Notes: generated by a model from the letters alone, not told the origin. Counted from the stretch's first letter, positions 42,415-51,353 are shown. The stretch is DNA of 64,000 nt from an uncultured Hungatella sp. (GCA_910577935.1 CAJTOT010000001.1:62001-126000), one strand, 5' to 3'. Made by a program: numbers and translations.

Positions 42415-44103
42415 CTACTCCACAGACAGCAGATAGTAGTAGATAGGCTGCCCGCCGCTCTGCAGCTCGATCTCCCTGTCAGGATATGCCTCCCGGACGC
42501 TGGCAAAAAGGTTCTCCGCCGTCTCTCTGGTGATATCGGCCCCGTAGTAGATGGTGATCAGCTCCGCATCCTCGTCCACCATGGCGGCCAGGGTGTTCAG
42601 GGCCGTCTCCTTCACGGACTGCCCCACGCACAAGATCCCCTTGTCGCCGATGCCCATGATGTCTCCCTGGTTGATCTCCTTGTCGTCGATGACGGTATTC
42701 CTCACGGCATAAGTAATCTGTCCGGTCTTCACCCGGCTCATCTCTTCGATCATGGCAGCCTTGTTCTCTTCCGGCGACAGTTCCGGGGCAAAATTGATAA
42801 TGGCTGTGATCCCCTGGGGAACGGTTCTGGAGGGAACCACGATGACGGTTTTATCCTCCGCCAGGGAGGCCGCCTGCTCCGCCGCCAGGATGATGTTGCT
42901 GTTGTTGGGGAAGATGTAGACAGTATCCGCGTTCACCTGGTCCACGGCGTTGAGCATATCCTCGGTGCTGGGGTTCATGGTCTGTCCCCCCTGGATGAGA
43001 TAGTCTGTGCCGATTCCCCGGAAAATCTCTCCGAACCCCTCGCCGATGGACACGGCGATAAAGCCGCACTCCTTCCTTGGCTGGTCTTTGGCGGACGGCT
43101 CCTCTGCTGCTTCTGCCGCCTGCCGCTTCTGTGCGGCTGCTTTTTTCTCCGAATCCATGATCAGGCGCTCCTGATGCTCCTCCCGCATATTGTCAATCTT
43201 CATCCTGGAGAGGGAGCCGAAGGTGAGCGCCTTCTGGATGGCGAGTCCGGGGTCGTTGGTGTGGACGTGGACCTTGACCACGCCGTCGTCGGAGACCACC
43301 ACGATGGAATCGCCGATGGACTCTAAGTAGGTCTTGAAATCCTTTTCTTCCCTGTCCCCATATGTCTTTTCTATATTGATAATAAACTCCGTACAGTAGC
43401 CGAACCGGATATCGGCCTCCTCCAGAGGCGCCCCGCCGCCGGCAGAGACCCGGGAGGGGGCGGCCTCCACGGAAAGCTGGATCTCCTTGCCCAAAAGGCC
43501 GTCCAGACAGCCCTTCATCACCTGCATCAGACCCTGTCCTCCGGAGTCCACCACACCGGCCTGCTTCAATATGGGAAGCATCTCCGGTGTCTGGCTCAGG
43601 ACGTAGTCCCCGTGGGCGATGATCTTCTCGGCAAACTCAATGATATCCTCTGTCTCCGTCACCAGCTCCACAGCCTTGTCAGCCATCCCCTTTGCCACCG
43701 TGAGAATGGTTCCCTCCTTCGGCTTCATAACCGCCTTGTAGGCCGTCTCTGTGGCGCGGACAAAGGCGTTGGCAAGGGTGGTGGCGGTGATCACGTCCGT
43801 CTTCTTGATCTCCTTGGTAAATCCCCGGAACAGCTGGGACAAAATGACGCCTGAGTTTCCTCTGGCGCCCCGGAGGGACCCTGAGGAGATGGCCTTGGAC
43901 AGATTCTCCATGGTAGGATTCTCTATAGCCGCCACCTCCCTGGCCGCCGCCATGATAGTCATAGTCATGTTGGTTCCTGTATCTCCGTCGGGAACAGGAA
44001 ATACGTTTAACTCGTTAATCCAGTCTTTTTTGGCCTCCAGGCTCTTCGCGCCTGCCAGAAAGGCCTTCTGAAGACACTTTGCATCAATTGTATTCATACC
44101 CAC
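42415..44103 (-). CDS. fakA: Fatty acid kinase catalytic subunit FakA (DAK2-domain)
   Basis: FakA phosphorylates fatty acids bound to FakB-type DegV proteins so that they can enter phospholipid synthesis. The N-terminal DhaL-like ATP site has NVFPVPDGDTGTNMTMT and SSGSLRGARGNSGVILSQ. A middle domain (about 260-300) and the C-terminal domain from about 350 complete the usual 550-residue form (562 here). A charged, Ala-rich linker (about 325-345) is variable. GTG at 44103 with AAGGAGG upstream is the likely start; ATG at 44097 is possible. It directly follows the Asp23 gene, as yloU-yloV in Bacillus. Confidence 0.92.
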   Translation of the reverse strand: MGMNTIDAKCLQKAFLAGAKSLEAKKDWINELNVFPVPDGDTGTNMTMTIMAAAREVAAIENPTMENLSKAISSGSLRGARGNSGVILSQLFRGFTKEIKKTDVITATTLANAFVRATETAYKAVMKPKEGTILTVAKGMADKAVELVTETEDIIEFAEKIIAHGDYVLSQTPEMLPILKQAGVVDSGGQGLMQVMKGCLDGLLGKEIQLSVEAAPSRVSAGGGAPLEEADIRFGYCTEFIINIEKTYGDREEKDFKTYLESIGDSIVVVSDDGVVKVHVHTNDPGLAIQKALTFGSLSRMKIDNMREEHQERLIMDSEKKAAAQKRQAAEAAEEPSAKDQPRKECGFIAVSIGEGFGEIFRGIGTDYLIQGGQTMNPSTEDMLNAVDQVNADTVYIFPNNSNIILAAEQAASLAEDKTVIVVPSRTVPQGITAIINFAPELSPEENKAAMIEEMSRVKTGQITYAVRNTVIDDKEINQGDIMGIGDKGILCVGQSVKETALNTLAAMVDEDAELITIYYGADITRETAENLFASVREAYPDREIELQSGGQPIYYYLLSVE

Positions 44104-44116
44104 GGGCTGCTCCTCC

Positions 44117-44470
44117 TTAATCGATCACTCTGACGCCTTCGACATAGATATTGATCTTGTCTACTTCCATACCGGTGAATTCTTCCACTTTGTACTTTAC
44201 ATTCTCGATCAGATTGTCCGCAACCGCCGAGATGCTGATGCCGTATGCCACGATCACGTGGAAATCCAGCAGAATGTGGTTATCCCTGATGTCCACGTTG
44301 ATGCCGTGGGTCAGGCTCTCTTTCTTGAGGAGCTTTACAAGTCCGTCTTTCATACTGATTGCCGCCATGCCTACGATTCCGAAGCACTCCACCGCCGTCA
44401 TGCCGGCGTAGGTCGCTATCACTTCCGGATTAATCTGGATTTCACCCAGTCTGTTGCTGATCCGTCCCTT
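44117..44470 (-). CDS. Asp23/Gls24-family protein
   Basis: The 117-residue protein has the family core GEIQINPEVIATYAGMTAVEC and the region GINVDIRDNHILLDFHVIVAYG. Family members are abundant envelope-linked or stress proteins; the copy next to fakA corresponds to YloU of Bacillus, a partner by position. ATG 44470 (MKGRISNRLGEI) has AGGAGG 9 bases upstream; the frame extends to 44524 but without a site. It is divergent from rpmB, as yloU is from rpmB in Bacillus. Confidence 0.9.
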   Translation of the reverse strand, partial: KGRISNRLGEIQINPEVIATYAGMTAVECFGIVGMAAISMKDGLVKLLKKESLTHGINVDIRDNHILLDFHVIVAYGISISAVADNLIENVKYKVEEFTGMEVDKINIYVEGVRVID

Positions 44471-44603
44471 CATGAACGAAAACCTCCTGTTCTTTTCTTT
44501 ATATTCTCTATTCTGTCCAGCCATTTTTCTGCTATGCCTGATTTGCTACAAGTATACCACATACAAGATATTGTGTCTATTACAAAGATTTTTAAAATTC
44601 CTC

Positions 44604-44632
44604 TTGCAAAATATGGCACAATCTGTTATTAT
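44604..44632 (+). promoter_or_regulatory. Sigma-A promoter of rpmB
   Basis: TTGCAA (44604-44609), a 17-base spacer and TATTAT (44627-44632), with TG two bases before the -10 (extended -10). It lies about 60 bases before rpmB. Confidence 0.65.
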
Positions 44633-44691
44633 ACATGTTGTTGCGGTTTCTATATAACAGAAGCCAAGTAGCTTTTAAGGAGGTGCAAATC

Positions 44692-44877
44692 ATGGCTAAA
44701 TGTGCAATTTGCGAAAAAGCTGCTCACTTTGGTAATTCAGTGAGCCATTCACATAGAAGATCCAACAAGATGTGGAAAGCTAACGTGAAGTCCGTTAAAG
44801 TTAAAGTAAACGGCGGGTCCAAAAAGATGTATGTATGTACTTCTTGCCTCCGTTCCGGCCTGGTCGAGAGGGCTTAA
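44692..44877 (+). CDS. rpmB: Ribosomal protein bL28
   Basis: The 61-residue protein reads MAKCAICEKAAHFGNSVSHS at the start and has SHRRSNKMWKAN, the bL28 signature. Two cysteine pairs (CAIC near the start and CTSC near the end) mark the zinc-binding form. AAGGAGGTG lies 6 bases before the ATG at 44692. It stands alone on the plus strand between its promoter and a strong terminator. The first Met of a longer frame at 44635 lies at the promoter and is not used. Confidence 0.97.
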   Translation: MAKCAICEKAAHFGNSVSHSHRRSNKMWKANVKSVKVKVNGGSKKMYVCTSCLRSGLVERA

Positions 44878-44902
44878 TTGAAGAGATTCTTGAACGATTT
44901 TA

Positions 44903-44932
44903 AAACTCCAGGGAAGTTTCCCTGGAGTTTTT
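44903..44932. terminator. Bidirectional terminator after rpmB
   Basis: A perfect 12-base stem (AAACTCCAGGGA with TCCCTGGAGTTT) with a 4-base loop has T tracts on both strands. It can end rpmB on the plus strand and the 46-residue gene at 44953-45093 on the minus strand. Confidence 0.9.
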
Positions 44933-44952
44933 GCCGTAAAACAGGCACTTTT

Positions 44953-45093
44953 TCAACATCTGCAGAACAGATGATACCCTGTCGCCAGAAGACCGACGAT
45001 AAAGATAAGCAGTCCAAGGGTCGTGGGGATCAGCACTTTCACCGCCATGCCCACACCGACACAAAAAAGGATCAGGCCCCAAAGTCTTTTCAT
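44953..45093 (-). CDS. 46-residue membrane protein
   Basis: A small gene starts with ATG at 45093, preceded by GAGGGATTTCT, and stops at 44953. The product begins MKRLWGLILFCVGVGMAVKV, has two hydrophobic stretches (about 4-18 and 22-39) joined by a Pro-containing turn (LIPTT), and ends GYHLFCRC with two cysteines. It is convergent with rpmB and shares its terminator. I do not know its role. The hairpin-like two-span design is common for small proteins in this lineage. Another frame over the same bases (44900-45112) has no such features and is rejected. Confidence 0.68.
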   Translation of the reverse strand: MKRLWGLILFCVGVGMAVKVLIPTTLGLLIFIVGLLATGYHLFCRC

Positions 45094-45198
45094 AGAAATC
45101 CCTCGCAATCACATTTGCATGGTATACGGATATAGTTTATCCTAATCTATACTATGTCCCAGAGCCTGTCCCTATGCCATGCTTCCCTGAGCGAAGCG

Positions 45199-45627
45199 TC
45201 AAATCCTGCCTGCTTCCTCTGCCATATCCTCGGCCGCCTTCACCGCATCCCTGGAGAACTCCTCTCCCACGCTCACCTTTCCGCCTGTAAATCGGTTGAC
45301 AAGGTCGGGAACCATGTCCAGCATCTTGTTGACCGTGTTCTGGTTTTTGATATTCACCAGGCGGGTGCTTCCGTTCTGGATCACCAGAATGGCGCTGGGA
45401 CTCAGCTTGGCGCTCATGCCCCCCGCCCCTCTGTTCTTGGCGTTTTCGGCGAAAGAGCCTGCCGCCATGCCGCAGGTCACATCCATCAGAGGAAGGATGA
45501 TGGCATCGTCCACCCGCACCGCATCCCCCACCACGGTCTTCGTCGCCACCAGATGGTCCATTCCCTGAAACATCGCCTCCACTGCCGAAGAAAACTGGCT
45601 GCCGCCTCCTGTCTTATTTTCTGCCAT
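45199..45627 (-). CDS. ytfJ: GerW-family sporulation protein (YtfJ)
   Basis: The 142-residue protein has the family features: an N-terminal helix, a VVGDAVRVDDAIILPLMDVT segment, a glycine-rich GAGGMSAKLSPSAILVI core and KMLDMVPDLVNRF near the C-terminus. In Bacillus, YtfJ/GerW is made in the forespore and is needed for normal germination. It follows the DUF2953-type gene by 6 bases, the same order as ytfI-ytfJ. GGAGG lies 9 bases before the ATG. Confidence 0.92.
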   Translation of the reverse strand: MAENKTGGGSQFSSAVEAMFQGMDHLVATKTVVGDAVRVDDAIILPLMDVTCGMAAGSFAENAKNRGAGGMSAKLSPSAILVIQNGSTRLVNIKNQNTVNKMLDMVPDLVNRFTGGKVSVGEEFSRDAVKAAEDMAEEAGRI

Positions 45628-45633
45628 CTTAAT

Positions 45634-46608
45634 TTACCTCCACTCCTTCATAAATTTCCTGACAAGACTTCTGAAATTCTTATTTAACAACACCCTGACA
45701 CAGCAGAGAAGAAGGGTGCCCGCCCTGACGCGGCCTTTTATGGTCCCTTCCACCTCAAAGACAGGCTCGTGGAACACCGGCGAAATCTCTATGCTGTCAC
45801 CGTACCAGGCGTACAGGACAGCCAGCAGCGACAGAACCTTTCCCGTAACCGCCGGATCTTCGAAGCCGATAACCGCCTTTCCCCTGACCTTTGTGGGCAT
45901 AAGGTGGCGGATCAGTTTCTTGAACTGTCTCAAAAGCAGCCTGAAGGTCTGCCGGTTTTTCTCGTCCCTTATAAATGTCTCCGCCTTTTCTTTCTGCTGT
46001 CTCAGGCGGTTCCATTTTTCCTTTGCGGAGTTCACAAGCCGGCCCGGATTCCCTGCACCGCCCCCGTCTCGCCCTGGACTTTCCGGCTTCTTCCTTCCCG
46101 CCTTCCGTCCTCGGGCTTTTGGGAAACCTTCTCCGGTCTCGTCCTTTTCTCCACCCGGGAGAGGGTCGTGGGAAACGCCGGCCTCTCCAGGGGCCTCTCC
46201 CGGGTCCGCCCGCTCCTCCCGCCCGCGGCCGTCAGCGGCCTGTTCCTTCTCAGCCTGCTTCACCTCTGCCTGTTTCTCCCAAGAAGAGATGGGCAGCGGG
46301 TCCCCCGGAGTCTCCCCCGGCTCCTCTCCGGCCTCCTCAGGCTTTCCCCGTCCGCTGTCCCCAAACAGCCGGATTCCCAGGATTCTCACGGATACATTAA
46401 GCTCCTCCTCATATGTAACCGCCGCGGATACGGCATGCAGCAGCCAGGTAACACGTGCCTTTACCCGGACTGACTCGCCGTAAGAACCTGACAAGCCATA
46501 CCTGACAGGTATCACAAGCACCGTAAACACCAGCAGACATATGACCCCCAGCAGCGCCAGCAGCGCGATGCCTGCGATTTTCAGTATACTCAATAGAATC
46601 GGGAGCAT
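45634..46608 (-). CDS. DUF2953-type membrane-associated protein (YtfI-like)
   Basis: The 324-residue protein starts with one strong membrane segment (about 5-32, IAGIALLALLGVICLLVFTV), followed by a variable, highly charged linker (about 85-190, rich in Glu, Gly and Pro) and a C-terminal region with the family-like TKVRGKAVIGFEDPAVTGKV and SIEISPVFHEPVFE. Its place directly before ytfJ matches ytfI of Bacillus. The function is unknown; the pairing suggests a sporulation link. The linker is unusually long and of low complexity. Confidence 0.82.
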   Translation of the reverse strand: MLPILLSILKIAGIALLALLGVICLLVFTVLVIPVRYGLSGSYGESVRVKARVTWLLHAVSAAVTYEEELNVSVRILGIRLFGDSGRGKPEEAGEEPGETPGDPLPISSWEKQAEVKQAEKEQAADGRGREERADPGEAPGEAGVSHDPLPGGEKDETGEGFPKARGRKAGRKKPESPGRDGGGAGNPGRLVNSAKEKWNRLRQQKEKAETFIRDEKNRQTFRLLLRQFKKLIRHLMPTKVRGKAVIGFEDPAVTGKVLSLLAVLYAWYGDSIEISPVFHEPVFEVEGTIKGRVRAGTLLLCCVRVLLNKNFRSLVRKFMKEWR

Positions 46609-46609
46609 C

Positions 46610-46936
46610 CTACCACACCTTACCTCCCCGCTCTGTCAGGAATTCTTCCAGACAGAAGCCGCCTGTTTTTTCATACATTTCTTCCACCATGGTTCCGGCA
46701 AGCGCCAGAGCCTCCTGATATCCGTCGGCGATGCCCAGTATCGTCAGTTCCTGCACTCTCCCGCTCTCCAGCAAAAGCATATACCCCGGATAGATGTCAA
46801 GGATATTATTCCCATTTGAGGCGGGAGTAATCACAAAGACTCCCGGACGGTATTTTTTTTCCCTGATACTCCTTATGATAGAAAACAGGTGTTTTCTGGC
46901 TCTCTCTCCTACATAGAGACGGCTATACCACAACAT
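46610..46936 (-). CDS. Unknown 108-residue protein in the gerW neighbourhood
   Basis: The product is soluble and mixed alpha/beta, starting MLWYSRLYVGERARKHLFSI and containing VFVITPASNGNNILDIYPGY and ELTILGIADGYQEALALAGTM. I do not recognise the fold. The start at ATG 46936 overlaps the end of the 46923-48215 gene by 14 bases, and its stop lies 1 base before the DUF2953-type start, so four genes in a row are tightly packed. Membership in a transcript that ends with ytfJ suggests a sporulation-related role, by position only. Confidence 0.75.
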   Translation of the reverse strand: MLWYSRLYVGERARKHLFSIIRSIREKKYRPGVFVITPASNGNNILDIYPGYMLLLESGRVQELTILGIADGYQEALALAGTMVEEMYEKTGGFCLEEFLTERGGKVW

Positions 46937-48215
46937 CGAAATCCATCAGCTCCTGCTCTAATAATTCCAGACACGCCTCCCGCTCCGAAAGGTCCGCGCA
47001 GCTCTCCAGGCTGGTGCGGATATATTCCTCCAACTCCCTGTCGTTCTGAAACATGACAGGGAGGCTGGCCAGCACCCTGGCCATGACAGACCGAACCACC
47101 GGTTTTTGAAGCCCGGCGAACAGCCCGTCCAGTTCCCGGCACAGAACCTGCGCCTGCTCCTCCATCCACTCTCTGTCCGCCGTCTCACCCGATGTCTCTT
47201 TCTCTTCAAGGGACATAAAGGAGCTTCCTGATGTGAGCTTGTCCAGCTTTTTTTGAATCTGGTCAGAATCCGGGTTCCCCAGAGGATTCCCTGACATCAC
47301 AATGTCCTCCACCGACTCCTGGATGCCTTCCATCCTGGACAGTATCTCTTCAAGCTCCTCCTCGGGGATGCCCTTCATCGTTGCCAGCCCGGTTTGAAGC
47401 TTTTTAAGCCCGCCGCGGAAGGCAGCTTCCTCCCCTGCCTCCACCAGCCGCCTGTCTTCTGTCAGAACCAGCATGTACAGTTCGTTGGCCATCTCCTGGA
47501 GCGTCACATAGAGCTCCGTCTTCTCTTCCAGCGCTCTCACGCCTCTGGCCAGCATCTCCCGGCATCTGCCGTAGCCTGTCTTGTCAAGGCTGCGGTAGTC
47601 GGCGCTTTTTAAGCAGGAAAGCACCTGGCCCAGTTCTTCCTCCTGGTCCATATTCTCCGGCAGGCGCACCATAACCGCCGTCTTCAGCATGTGAAGAAAA
47701 TTCTCCACGCTCTCCCGGCTCAGTCCTATGTAGACGGTAAAACGCTCCGTGACCATATCATAGAATTTCTGTCTGGTGAAGCGGACAGGCAGGTGGGACA
47801 GGATGTCTCTCAGGCGGCTGTTTCTGTCCGCCGCCTGCTCCATGTCCGCCAGTCCCGCCGCCAGTCTGCCGGCCATCTCCCCGGGCGTGTACCGGGAAGA
47901 CGGCATATCCGCAAAACGCCGTTCTATCCTGTTCAGCACATACTCATATATCTGGAAGCAGTCGGAATACGCCGTCATTATCTCGGCTCTCTCCCCAATC
48001 TGTCCCCGGAGCCGGTCCAGCTCCTTTGTCCCTGCCTCTCCCTGAAGAAATCCTGTCAGGACTTTATCAAAGTCTGCCTTTATGGACTGCTCTCTTTCAG
48101 AGACAGCCGGATGTTCTGAGCTGACCTCGTAATAAAGGGTATAATGAAGCACCAGCCTTGAAAAGGCATATCGGTACACCGCGGTCATATACCGCTTGCT
48201 CTTGTGATCTTTCAC
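46923..48215 (-). CDS. Unknown helical protein in the gerW neighbourhood
   Basis: The 430-residue protein is rich in Glu, Leu and Arg and looks almost fully helical, with coiled-coil-like stretches (about 215-300). There is no signal peptide, membrane segment or known catalytic motif. The start is GTG at 48215 with AGGAG 8 bases upstream, 23 bases after cinA. It heads the four-gene run leading to ytfJ. I do not recognise the family; it may be specific to Lachnospiraceae. Confidence 0.75.
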   Translation of the reverse strand: MKDHKSKRYMTAVYRYAFSRLVLHYTLYYEVSSEHPAVSEREQSIKADFDKVLTGFLQGEAGTKELDRLRGQIGERAEIMTAYSDCFQIYEYVLNRIERRFADMPSSRYTPGEMAGRLAAGLADMEQAADRNSRLRDILSHLPVRFTRQKFYDMVTERFTVYIGLSRESVENFLHMLKTAVMVRLPENMDQEEELGQVLSCLKSADYRSLDKTGYGRCREMLARGVRALEEKTELYVTLQEMANELYMLVLTEDRRLVEAGEEAAFRGGLKKLQTGLATMKGIPEEELEEILSRMEGIQESVEDIVMSGNPLGNPDSDQIQKKLDKLTSGSSFMSLEEKETSGETADREWMEEQAQVLCRELDGLFAGLQKPVVRSVMARVLASLPVMFQNDRELEEYIRTSLESCADLSEREACLELLEQELMDFDVVV

Positions 48216-48238
48216 TTGCCAATCTCCTCTGCTACCTT

Positions 48239-49486
48239 CTACTTATGATTCTCCAGGATGGTCCTCCTGACCAGATCCAGGGCCCGCACCACAGACTGTT
48301 CCCTGACCTTGCTCCGGTTCCCTCTGAACTGGTATCTCTCCACCGTCACCTTGTCCCCCAGACAGCACGCCATGTACACCAGGCCCACCGGCTTCTCCTC
48401 CGTACCCCCGTCGGGTCCCGCGATGCCGGTCACGGCCACACACAAATCCGAGTCCGCGGCGAACGCGCCGCCTACCGCCATCTCCTTGGCAGTCTCCTTG
48501 CTGACGGCCCCGTACTTTTTGATGGTGCTTTTGCTCACGTCCAGCAGCTTTCTCTTTGCCTTGTTGGAGTAGGTGACGAATCCCTGGTGGAATACGTCGG
48601 AGGCGCCGGCCACGTTGACGATTCGCCCTGCCACCAGGCCGCCGGTGCAGGACTCCGCCGTGGCCAGGGTCAGCTCGTATTTTTTCAGGAGGCGGACCAC
48701 CGCCATCTCCAGCGTCTCCTCCGCCCTGGCAGTGTACACTGCCGTGCCCATGCGCCTCTTGATCTCTTTCACCACAGGCTTGATCAGCTTCTCCGCCGTC
48801 TCGCTGGCGGAAGCGCTGGCTGTGATTCTCACATGGACTTCCCCCGTCTTCGCGTATGTAGCAATGGTAGGGTTGGTCTGTCTGTCAATAAGGTCTATAA
48901 GCTCCTCCTCCACCTTGCTCTCGCCCACGCCGCAGATCTTCACCATCTGGGACACGATGACCTCCGGCCTCAGCTTCTGGAGATAGGGCTTTACCTGGCC
49001 GGCAAACAGGGGTATAAGCTCGTCGGGAGGGCCCGGAAGGAGGATTGCCCGCTTTTGGCCCTTCTCAAGTATCAGCCCCGGAGCCGTGCCGTTGTGGTTG
49101 TCCAGGACCAGGGCGCCTTCCGGGACCATGGCCTGCTTCCAGTTGTTGCCAGGAATCTCCGGATGCCTGCTGTTTTTAAAATACTCTGTGATCCTGTCCC
49201 TGGTGCGGCTGTCCTCCACCAGGGGAAAGCCCATCACCTCCGCGCAGGTCTCCTTTGTCAGGTCATCCTCCGTGGGGCCGAGGCCGCCGGTGAGGATGAC
49301 GATATCCGACCGGTCCAGGGCTGTCCTGACAGCCTCCGACAGTCTTCCCCTGTTGTCTCCCACCACGGTCTGGTTATACATGGTCAGCCCCAGCAGGGCG
49401 CACTCCTCCGCCAGATACCGGGCGTTGGTGTTCACGATATTGCCCAGAAGCAGCTCCGTGCCCACCGAGATCACTTCCACTACCAT
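48239..49486 (-). CDS. cinA: CinA-family protein (NMN amidohydrolase/ADP-ribose pyrophosphatase type)
   Basis: The N-terminal MoCF-like domain has VGTELLLGNIVNTNARYLAE and ILTGGLGPTEDDLTKE. The C-terminal CinA domain, with NMN deamidase features, has LATAESCTGGLVAGRIVNV and AVTGIAGPDGG. The family acts in pyridine nucleotide recycling and is co-expressed with recA in some competent bacteria. The full length is 415 residues. It follows pgsA by 3 bases, a gene order seen in Bacillus (pgsA-cinA-recA); recA itself is not in the window. Confidence 0.95.
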   Translation of the reverse strand: MVVEVISVGTELLLGNIVNTNARYLAEECALLGLTMYNQTVVGDNRGRLSEAVRTALDRSDIVILTGGLGPTEDDLTKETCAEVMGFPLVEDSRTRDRITEYFKNSRHPEIPGNNWKQAMVPEGALVLDNHNGTAPGLILEKGQKRAILLPGPPDELIPLFAGQVKPYLQKLRPEVIVSQMVKICGVGESKVEEELIDLIDRQTNPTIATYAKTGEVHVRITASASASETAEKLIKPVVKEIKRRMGTAVYTARAEETLEMAVVRLLKKYELTLATAESCTGGLVAGRIVNVAGASDVFHQGFVTYSNKAKRKLLDVSKSTIKKYGAVSKETAKEMAVGGAFAADSDLCVAVTGIAGPDGGTEEKPVGLVYMACCLGDKVTVERYQFRGNRSKVREQSVVRALDLVRRTILENHK

Positions 49487-49489
49487 GTC

Positions 49490-50032
49490 TTACATGCTCC
49501 CTTCTGTCAAAATCTTATAATTTTTCTTCAGATAATCCGCCAGGGATATAAGGGTCAGCGCCAAGGCGATCCACACGCAGATGTCAGTCACCGTCTTCAG
49601 AGCCCGGATGTCAACAATCAGCAGAATCACCGCGATCATCTGAAAGGTGGTCTTGAATTTGCCCCAGTAGCTGGCGGCAATGACCACCCCGTTGTCCGAG
49701 GCCACCAGGCGGAAACCGCTGATGATGAATTCCCGGCTGATGATGACGATGACCATCCACGCCGGCAGCTGACCCAGCTGGATCAGGCAGATCAGGGCGG
49801 AGCAGACCAGCAGCTTGTCCGCCAGGGGGTCCATAAATTTTCCGAAATTAGTTACCAGATTATATTTTCTCGCTATCTTGCCGTCCAGAAAATCCGTGAG
49901 GCTTGCCGCCACGAAAATCAGGGCAGCGGCCCACCGCAGAGTCCGGCTGCCGCCGTTGTCCCACAGCAGCGCCGCCACGAAAAACGGGATCATCAGTACT
50001 CTCAGAACGGTCAGTTTATTGGGCAGATTCAT
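49490..50032 (-). CDS. pgsA: CDP-diacylglycerol-glycerol-3-phosphate 3-phosphatidyltransferase
   Basis: PgsA makes phosphatidylglycerol phosphate in the membrane. The CDP-alcohol phosphotransferase motif is intact: LTDFLDGKIAR followed by NFGKFMDPLADK, giving the D-x2-DG-x2-AR-x8-G-x3-D-x3-D pattern. Four to five hydrophobic segments and 180 residues are typical. It starts within the end of rimO with a 17-base overlap, and AGGAG lies upstream of the ATG at 50032. Confidence 0.95.
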   Translation of the reverse strand: MNLPNKLTVLRVLMIPFFVAALLWDNGGSRTLRWAAALIFVAASLTDFLDGKIARKYNLVTNFGKFMDPLADKLLVCSALICLIQLGQLPAWMVIVIISREFIISGFRLVASDNGVVIAASYWGKFKTTFQMIAVILLIVDIRALKTVTDICVWIALALTLISLADYLKKNYKILTEGSM

Positions 50033-51353
50033 CGCATATCTCTCCTATCAAATCATATTCCAGAGCTCCGGTCACCTTGGCCCGGACAAAATCTCCCGAC
50101 ATCAGTTCTTCCTCCGTGTTCAGAAAGATCAGGCCGTCCACGCCCGGAGCATCCATATAAGTGCGGCCTACGTAAGCATTCTCGTCGGCCACCCTCCCCT
50201 CAATCATCACTTCCAGCACGCGCCCCACCATGGACTCGGACTTCTCAAAGGCGATCTCCTGCTGCAGCTCCATGAGCTCAGCCCGCCGCTCTTCCCTGAG
50301 CTCCTCCGGCACCTGTCCCTCAAACCCGGCGGCGGGGGTATCCTCCTCCTGGGAGTAGGCAAACACACCGAGACGCTCGAATTCCATCTGGTCCGCAAAC
50401 TCCATGAGAATCTCATGGTCTTCCTCTGTCTCCCCGGGAAATCCGGAGATCAGGGTGGTGCGCAGGGCGATATCAGGAATCTGGCGGCGCAGGCTTTCGA
50501 TCATCTCCTCCAGCTGGCGCCTGGCAGTCTTCCGCCCCATGCGCCGCAGCACCTGGTCGCTGGCGTGCTGGATGGGGATGTCAAGATAATGACATATCTT
50601 CTCCTCGGTCCTGATGGTGTCGATGAGCTCCTGGGTAATCTCCTCCGGGTAGCAGTACTGAATCCGTATCCACCGAATCCCGCGGACACGGCACAGCTCC
50701 CTCAGAAGCTGGGGAAGAGCCTTGCGGCCGTAGAGATCCGTCCCGTAGAGGGTGGTCTCCTGCGCCACCAGAATCAGCTCCTTCACTCCCCCCTCTGCCA
50801 GCTCCTCCGCCTCCTTCACCAGACGTTCCATGGGAACGCTGCGGTAGGACCCTCTCAGGCTGGGGATGATACAGTAGGTACAGTACTTGTCGCAGCCTTC
50901 CGCGATCTTTAGGAAAGCATAGTGCCCGCCTGTAGTCACAACCCTCCCGGCCTTCCAATCCGGCATCCGGTCCAAATCCCTGAAGCACATCTCCTGCTTT
51001 CCGGCCAGAGCGCTTTCTAAAATCCGGCAGATCTCATCCCAGGAAGACGTGCCCACACAGGCGTCCACCTCGGGTATCTCCTCGGTGATCTCCGTCTTGT
51101 ATCTCTGGGCCAGGCACCCGGTCACAACCAGGGCTTTGCACTGCCCTGTCTTCTTGTACTCCGCCATCTCCAGTATGGTGTTGACGCTCTCTTCCTTGGC
51201 GTCATTGATAAAACAGCAGGTATTGATGATGATGATCTCCGCCTCTGCCTCATCGTCGGTAAACTCATAACCGTCATTACTTAACAGGCCCAACATATTC
51301 TCAGTGTCCACCAGATTCTTGTCGCAGCCTAATGAAACGCATAGTATCTTCAT
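50016..51353 (-). CDS. rimO: Ribosomal protein uS12 methylthiotransferase RimO
   Basis: RimO is a radical SAM enzyme that adds a methylthio group to an Asp of ribosomal protein uS12. It has an N-terminal UPF0004 domain with cysteines in VSLGCDKNLVDTE, NTCCFI and VTGCLAQRY; a radical SAM core with the cluster motif CDKYCTYCIIP; and a C-terminal TRAM domain. At 445 residues it is full length. AAGGAG lies 6 bases before the ATG. It is followed by pgsA and cinA in one run and separated from rpoZ by a terminator. Confidence 0.95.
   Translation of the reverse strand: MKILCVSLGCDKNLVDTENMLGLLSNDGYEFTDDEAEAEIIIINTCCFINDAKEESVNTILEMAEYKKTGQCKALVVTGCLAQRYKTEITEEIPEVDACVGTSSWDEICRILESALAGKQEMCFRDLDRMPDWKAGRVVTTGGHYAFLKIAEGCDKYCTYCIIPSLRGSYRSVPMERLVKEAEELAEGGVKELILVAQETTLYGTDLYGRKALPQLLRELCRVRGIRWIRIQYCYPEEITQELIDTIRTEEKICHYLDIPIQHASDQVLRRMGRKTARRQLEEMIESLRRQIPDIALRTTLISGFPGETEEDHEILMEFADQMEFERLGVFAYSQEEDTPAAGFEGQVPEELREERRAELMELQQEIAFEKSESMVGRVLEVMIEGRVADENAYVGRTYMDAPGVDGLIFLNTEEELMSGDFVRAKVTGALEYDLIGEICDESAQ

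Noticed and set aside
42064..43326. A 420-codon open frame on the plus strand
   Set aside because: It is antisense to fakA and the small gene after it; no ribosome-binding site or domain is seen.
44900..45112. A 70-codon minus-strand frame overlapping the 46-residue gene
   Set aside because: It runs through the bidirectional terminator and has no ribosome-binding site; the 46-residue frame with hydrophobic spans is far more protein-like.
48158..50275. A 705-codon open frame on the plus strand
   Set aside because: It is exactly antisense to cinA and pgsA, both with complete family motifs. The product is rich in His, Arg and Gln and shows no domain; it results from the GC-rich codon pattern of the true genes.
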